Shown one piece after another: positions 8,363 through 11,493 of a DNA stretch of 11,493 nt. The stretch lies in contig JBBHKE010002062.1 in the NCBI GenBank assembly GCA_037447655.1, positions 1 to 11,493 of the forward strand. The letters are read 5' to 3'. Origin of the DNA: Zygnema cylindricum (Eukaryota > Streptophyta > Zygnematophyceae > Zygnematales > Zygnemataceae). The notes beneath the pieces were generated by a model. The model worked only from the letters and a program-made list of their open reading frames with translations. It was not told the origin of the DNA and made no database searches. The translations under genes were made by a program, and so were the position numbers. The number at the start of each line of letters is the position of its first letter. Position 1 is the stretch's first letter.

Positions 8363-8533
8363 GTTGCATTTATCAGTTTTTTTACGGTATTGAATATTTA
8401 AATTTCTATTAGTACTTGTTAAAAAAGTACGAATTTTACCTACGAATTTTAAAAGTTTGAAATTGTTTTATGAGCACGGAAAGTAGTATTCATTAGTTTA
8501 CTCCGTGCGTTTTATGCGCATAGGACATCTATG

Positions 8534-8541
8534 GTGGGAAC
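8534..8541 (+). repeat. Right 8-bp target-site duplication
   Basis: This is an exact copy of GTGGGAAC at 7782-7789, directly outside the right TIR. Confidence 0.8.
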
Positions 8542-8886
8542 AACGCGTTTTGGAATGTAGTAAGAGTCGTAGCCGGTGGTAAACACTATTTCTCAATCGA
8601 TTCGGTCCATTCCTGAGTTCGGCATTGGTTAAGTACTTTAGTGACGTTCTTACATTGATTTGCCGACGCTCTTAGTTTTTGCCAACACGTGTTTGCTGCC
8701 TGATGCCTTTGGTTTGGAATTTTCTACCTCAAGAACGGCAGAAGCTCTAGAATGTTCGAAGCAAGAAGATCTTCTTCGTTTGTTGTCGGCCTCTAAACGC
8801 CAAAAAGCCCGTTAGCACTTCAGAATATCAAACCATAGTTCAAAAGTAGGCGTTTTTTGGGAGGCCTTTTGTAGGCCGCCTTTAGC
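8542..8886. other. Intergenic stretch without a supportable gene
   Basis: There are no open frames of note and no recognised motif. A perfect 14-bp palindrome, AAGAAGATCTTCTT, lies at 8763-8776. Short self-complementary pieces such as AGGCCTTTTGTAGGCCGCCT lie near 8861. Confidence 0.4.
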
Positions 8887-9066
8887 GTAAGTTGTGTTAC
8901 GGGCTTTCCATGTGATCTTCTTAGATCGTTACTTTCATCAGCGATAGGCCGATCATCCAAATCTGACGATAGTCCTATCGCAAGTTGTGTTATGGGCTTT
9001 TCATGTGATCTTCTTAGATCGTTACTTTCATCAACGACCGTCAGATCGTCCGAATCTGACGGTTAA
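8887..9066 (+). repeat. Two-copy tandem duplication, 93-bp period, with hairpin ends
   Basis: Both copies (8887-8979 and 8980-9066) start G(T/C)AAGTTGTGTTA(C/T)GGGCTTT, followed by CATGTGATCTTCTTAGATCG and TTACTTTCATCA. Each ends in a palindrome. In copy 2, ACCGTCAGAT (9037-9046) pairs perfectly with ATCTGACGGT (9054-9063). In copy 1, CGATAGG (8942-8948) pairs with CCTATCG (8974-8980). The two copies differ most in these stems, and the changes keep the stems paired. Confidence 0.85.
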
Positions 9067-9466
9067 AATAAAAAGTCGCTCAAAGCTCATAGAAAAATAT
9101 TTTTTTGTCCGATTGTTTTTTCAAATTTAGACATTACGTTTAATTCTCTATCGATCCATGTGCAACTCAACCCTGTTCCTATTTTATTTCATTTAGCGGC
9201 CAATACAATATGAGTCTTAAGGCCATATTGTATGTTTTGCATACAATAGGCATATTGTATGGGCGTACGGTCACCTACTTTTGAACTATGTATCAAACAC
9301 AAAATTTGTTTACTTTTCAATTCCATATATTTTTCCAGCCAAAAAATGTCAAATGTTTGAATCCTCTGTCGTGACAAATGTCATGCAAAATTGCAAACTC
9401 GGAGATTTTGACGAAGATACTGTGAAAGCCGTAAAACCGTCAAGGCCAAAAAGTTTGGCGACTGTG
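9067..9466. other. AT-rich intergenic stretch
   Basis: No gene is supportable. A cluster of ATACAATATG/CATATTGTAT inverted repeats lies at 9203-9260 (one plus-oriented copy, two inverted copies and a diverged ATACAATAGG). The 74-codon frame at 9281-9505 runs into the adjacent MITE-like element and has no motif. Confidence 0.4.
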
Positions 9467-9471
9467 GTACC

Positions 9472-9683
9472 CCGCCAATCGTTATTAGCGTGTAAGTTTT
9501 TTTAGCGTACACGAATGATTAGCGTGGTTTACGCTAATTGGGAATTTAAAAATTTTCGAAGAAATCGTCTATTCTAATTAAGAATTAGGGTTTTATTTTT
9601 AAATATTGTGGATAATTCTATTTGAGAATAAAAAAAAAAAGCGGGACGGAATTAGCGTACACAACGCTAATAACGATTGGCGG
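9472..9683. mobile_element. MITE-like element with perfect 20-bp TIRs
   Basis: CCGCCAATCGTTATTAGCGT (9472-9491) is the exact reverse complement of 9664-9683. The similarity extends outward to GTAC on each side (9467-9470 and 9685-9688) with one mismatch. GTAC is self-complementary, so it could be TIR or a 4-bp target duplication. The interior is AT-rich and noncoding, with a second inverted pair, ATTAGCGT/ACGCTAAT, at 9518-9538 and a repeated AGCGTACAC near both ends. At about 212 bp it has the size of a MITE. The superfamily cannot be decided from the target duplication alone. Confidence 0.75.
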
Positions 9684-10442
9684 TGTACAGTACCCGATGC
9701 CGTACTCAAAAAGTGTCAACCACATCCAATGTTCACCAAGCAGTTTCAGGAAATATCTGAACCGTTCGATTGATATCCCATAAGAATCTTCTCGCGATTG
9801 TTATCCAAGCCGTGACAGAGAATCATCACGGCTGTAGGACGGTAGGAACTCTGCAAATTCTGATGCGGAGATTCCCAATGTACGACAATTGATCGTACAA
9901 AATATATGTACTATCAGCCCTCTTCAGACGGTATCTCCAAAAACACGAAAGCAAGTTTCCGTACACTAATCTCCTTTCACAATATGGAATCCTGCAGCCT
10001 ACTGACGTGTCAATCACCGACTTTCTGACGGCTCCCCGACAATGCCAACGTGGCAATCCACGCAGCATCTCTTTCCAAAAGGAAACCCTAACATTTGCCA
10101 CGTGTAAGACACTCGATCCGAAGCCGCTTTTCTCTACGTCGTACACTTTTGCCTGCTTTTGAACCACGTGATCAGAAGTCCTGACTGCCAGTGCGCAGAT
10201 TGAAGTTATGCAGTTTTGACGGCCGTTTTCAATTACTGCATTTGTCGGCCCGAAACTACTGGCGGCGGCATGTCACCAGGGTGCACTTCAATAAACGCCA
10301 GCCCTCCGATCAACCCACGCCCGCGTATCGCGTCCATTAACACGTGTATTCTGCCCAGCATAACCGTCATTGGCAGAACTTCCCTTCAACCCTGCCGCTA
10401 TGAACCCCTCTTTCCAAAGCTGCCGCTTTTTAAGCCGACAGA

Positions 10443-10745
10443 GCGACAAAAACCCTTGATCCTCACACCCAATCACCGTCCTTCTTTCTGTCGCTCATGT
10501 ATGTCGCTCATAATAATTTACGTTACGACTGCCTGCGACTCCTTACGACCCGTTTTTTTCCCTTCCCCCCTATCCCCCTTTCAACTCGTCAGCAGTAACC
10601 TTTAGGGTTTGATATCCAGCGACCGCAGACGACTTCTCGCGACCTGTTGTGGCTACATGCGACGCCGACTCCCCATCGCAACTGTCGTAATGACGCTGAT
10701 TGGTAGATAGTGTTTGTCGCAGGAAACAAATCGTCGCCATGCGAC
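10443..10745. repeat. Cluster of ten GCGAC/GTCGC pentamers
   Basis: GCGAC or its complement starts at 10443, 10490, 10503, 10535, 10619, 10639, 10659, 10716, 10733 and 10741. On base composition alone fewer than one would be expected in about 300 bp. There is no fixed period, so this is not a tandem array; it looks more like repeated short binding sites or an eroded simple repeat. Confidence 0.6.
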
Positions 10746-11025
10746 TGCTTTTGCTCTGTCGTTCCCTTCCAACACATCTCTTTCCCTCGGGCTCCGAGGC
10801 ATTGCCGGAAGAGGAATCAAATTAACCTTCTCTCCTTCTTTACAACCGCCGCCATAGCCGCTACCTGACGTTTTTATTTCTCGTGTGTTTATCTTGTTTA
10901 TTTCTCCTTTTCTTTCTCTAACCAAGACAAGCTTATAGAAGGATAGCATCATCATCTCTTTATCTGTTTCTTTTTGTTGTTGCAACTTATTTTCTCTTTC
11001 ACCTCTACTTTCTTTTTGTCAGTTT

Positions 11026-11043
11026 TGTTGCATAACAGCAACA
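11026..11043 (+). other. Small leader hairpin upstream of the start codon
   Basis: TGTTGC (11026-11031) pairs with GCAACA (11038-11043) across a six-base loop, about 20 bases before the ATG. A cold shock domain protein is an RNA chaperone that melts weak hairpins, so self-control is conceivable, but a six-pair stem may be chance. Confidence 0.3.
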
Positions 11044-11063
11044 GCTGTAGTAACATAATAAAT

Positions 11064-11493
11064 ATGGCCGTAGAAGGGACCGAGAAGAAGACAGGGAAGG
11101 TGAAATGGTTCAACTCTTCCAAAGGCTTTGGATTTATCACACCTGACGACGGAGGCGAAGATCTGTTTGTCCATCAAACTTCAATCCACGCCGTCGGATT
11201 TCGATCCCTCCGAGAAGGAGAGGTAGTCGAGTTTTCCGTGGAGGAGAGTGATGGCCGTACAAAGGCGCTTGATGTCACTGGTCCAGCTGGCGCACACGTG
11301 CAAGGCGCGCCACGTGGCTATCCCGCCGGACGAGGAGGTGGTGGTGGAGGCGGGGGCTACCTCGGCGGAAGAGGTGGAGGTAGAGGAGGAGGTAGAGGCC
11401 GTGGAGGAGGAGGTTACGGTGGCGACCGTCTATGCTATAACTGTGAGGAGCCGGGACATATTGCACGTGACTGTCCTAATGGAGGAGGTGGTG
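11064..11493 (+). CDS. Plant cold shock domain / glycine-rich zinc-knuckle protein (partial)
   Basis: Single-stranded nucleic-acid-binding protein of the plant CSP/GRP2 class. Family members act as RNA chaperones in nucleus and cytoplasm and are linked to cold tolerance and development. The window holds 143 codons and is cut at the right edge. Residues 10-73 form the cold shock domain: KVKWFN at 12-17, the RNP1 motif KGFGFI at 20-25, and the RNP2-like motif LFVHQ at 34-38. Residues 81-120 are Gly/Arg-rich with RGGG repeats and Tyr at 99 and 118. A CCHC zinc knuckle follows, with Cys124, Cys127, His132 and Cys137 in C-x2-C-x4-H-x4-C spacing. The start is chosen because it gives the usual short N-terminus before the domain and the context AATATGGCC is good. 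No intron is seen so far. Known relatives carry from two to seven knuckles, so more probably lie beyond the edge; which paralogue it is cannot be told. Confidence 0.95.
   Translation, partial: MAVEGTEKKTGKVKWFNSSKGFGFITPDDGGEDLFVHQTSIHAVGFRSLREGEVVEFSVEESDGRTKALDVTGPAGAHVQGAPRGYPAGRGGGGGGGGYLGGRGGGRGGGRGRGGGGYGGDRLCYNCEEPGHIARDCPNGGGG

Larger units (their letters stand above)
7790..8533. mobile_element. 744-bp non-autonomous element, 14-bp TIRs and 8-bp TSD (hAT-like)
   Basis: CATAGATGTCCTAT at 7790-7803 is the exact reverse complement of 8520-8533. Perfect GTGGGAAC copies flank both ends. An 8-bp duplication is the hallmark of hAT transposons; the CATAG terminus is compatible but not diagnostic. 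Inside, a segment of about 97 bp (7927-8023) recurs in direct orientation at 8267-8362. Between the copies lies a four-copy 49-bp tandem array. The array unit contains the inverse of part of the flanking copies: 7988-8012 pairs with 8213-8237 at 24 of 25 positions. The element therefore combines direct, inverted and tandem repeats. No transposase frame is present; the 72- and 104-codon frames cover only repeats. Confidence 0.8.
9690..11063 (+). promoter_or_regulatory. Putative promoter and leader of the cold shock protein gene
   Basis: This stretch lies between the last mobile element and the start codon at 11064. Seen in it: four RCCGAC (DRE/CRT core) matches at 10016-10021, 10244-10249 (minus strand), 10434-10439 and 10664-10669; three CACGTG G-boxes at 10099, 10165 and 10341; TGACGTGTCA at 10003-10012; and two AAACCCTAA telo boxes at 10083-10091 and, reversed, 10602-10610. 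From about 10550 it becomes pyrimidine-rich, as plant core promoters and leaders often are. I cannot place a convincing TATA box or transcription start. DRE cores bind CBF/DREB factors in cold response and G-boxes bind bZIP/bHLH factors; that they act here is inferred. Open frames at 10216-10605 (plus) and 9826-10167 (minus) show no protein features and are treated as chance. Confidence 0.55.

Noticed and set aside
8763-8776. AAGAAGATCTTCTT palindrome as a heat shock element
   Set aside because: The GAA and TTC blocks are not spaced by two bases as heat shock elements require.
9826-10167. 113-codon minus-strand frame in the promoter region
   Set aside because: It has no motif, runs opposite to the cold shock gene and lies across promoter motifs; likely chance.
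10216-10605. 129-codon plus-strand frame upstream of the cold shock protein gene
   Set aside because: It is rich in Pro, Ser and Thr because the DNA is C-rich here. It ends in a pyrimidine tract, has no domain, and overlaps the promoter elements.

Overview
This window looks like nuclear DNA of a flowering plant. The clearest evidence is at the right edge. From 11064 to the window end there is the first part of a plant-type cold shock domain protein: a cold shock domain, then a glycine/arginine-rich linker, then a CCHC zinc knuckle. That domain order is typical of plant CSP/GRP2 proteins. The upstream DNA carries plant-style promoter motifs (G-boxes, RCCGAC cores, telo boxes) and a pyrimidine-rich leader. 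The species cannot be named from this sequence.

Layout, left to right. Positions 21-532 (minus strand) hold what looks like the last two exons of an unrecognised gene, or a gene remnant, with one frame break. Positions 533-3050 are a strand-asymmetric block, rich in A and G on the plus strand. It has no convincing gene and is probably a decayed retroelement or other noncoding repeat. Positions 3600-4707 are a large foldback transposable element with two arms of about 400 bp, roughly 97% identical by eye, around a loop that contains an internal duplication. Positions 4871-7090 are bounded by perfect 17-bp terminal inverted repeats and flanked by a long imperfect direct repeat; this looks like a second, non-autonomous transposon whose interior has a tRNA-like (SINE-like) head and several short palindromes. 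Positions 7790-8533 are a third element with perfect 14-bp inverted ends, a perfect 8-bp target duplication and a four-copy 49-bp tandem array inside. Positions 8887-9066 are a tandem duplication, and 9472-9683 a small MITE-like element. From about 9690 to 11063 is the putative promoter and leader of the cold shock protein gene.

About 10 kb of this window is therefore transposon-derived intergenic DNA between one gene end (minus strand, left) and one gene start (plus strand, right). I saw no transposase, reverse transcriptase, integrase, rRNA gene, intact tRNA gene or CRISPR array. I found no new multi-gene system. The most interesting material is the set of well-bounded non-autonomous elements and the motif-dense promoter of the cold shock protein gene. 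Identities and boundaries were read by eye and were not computed.
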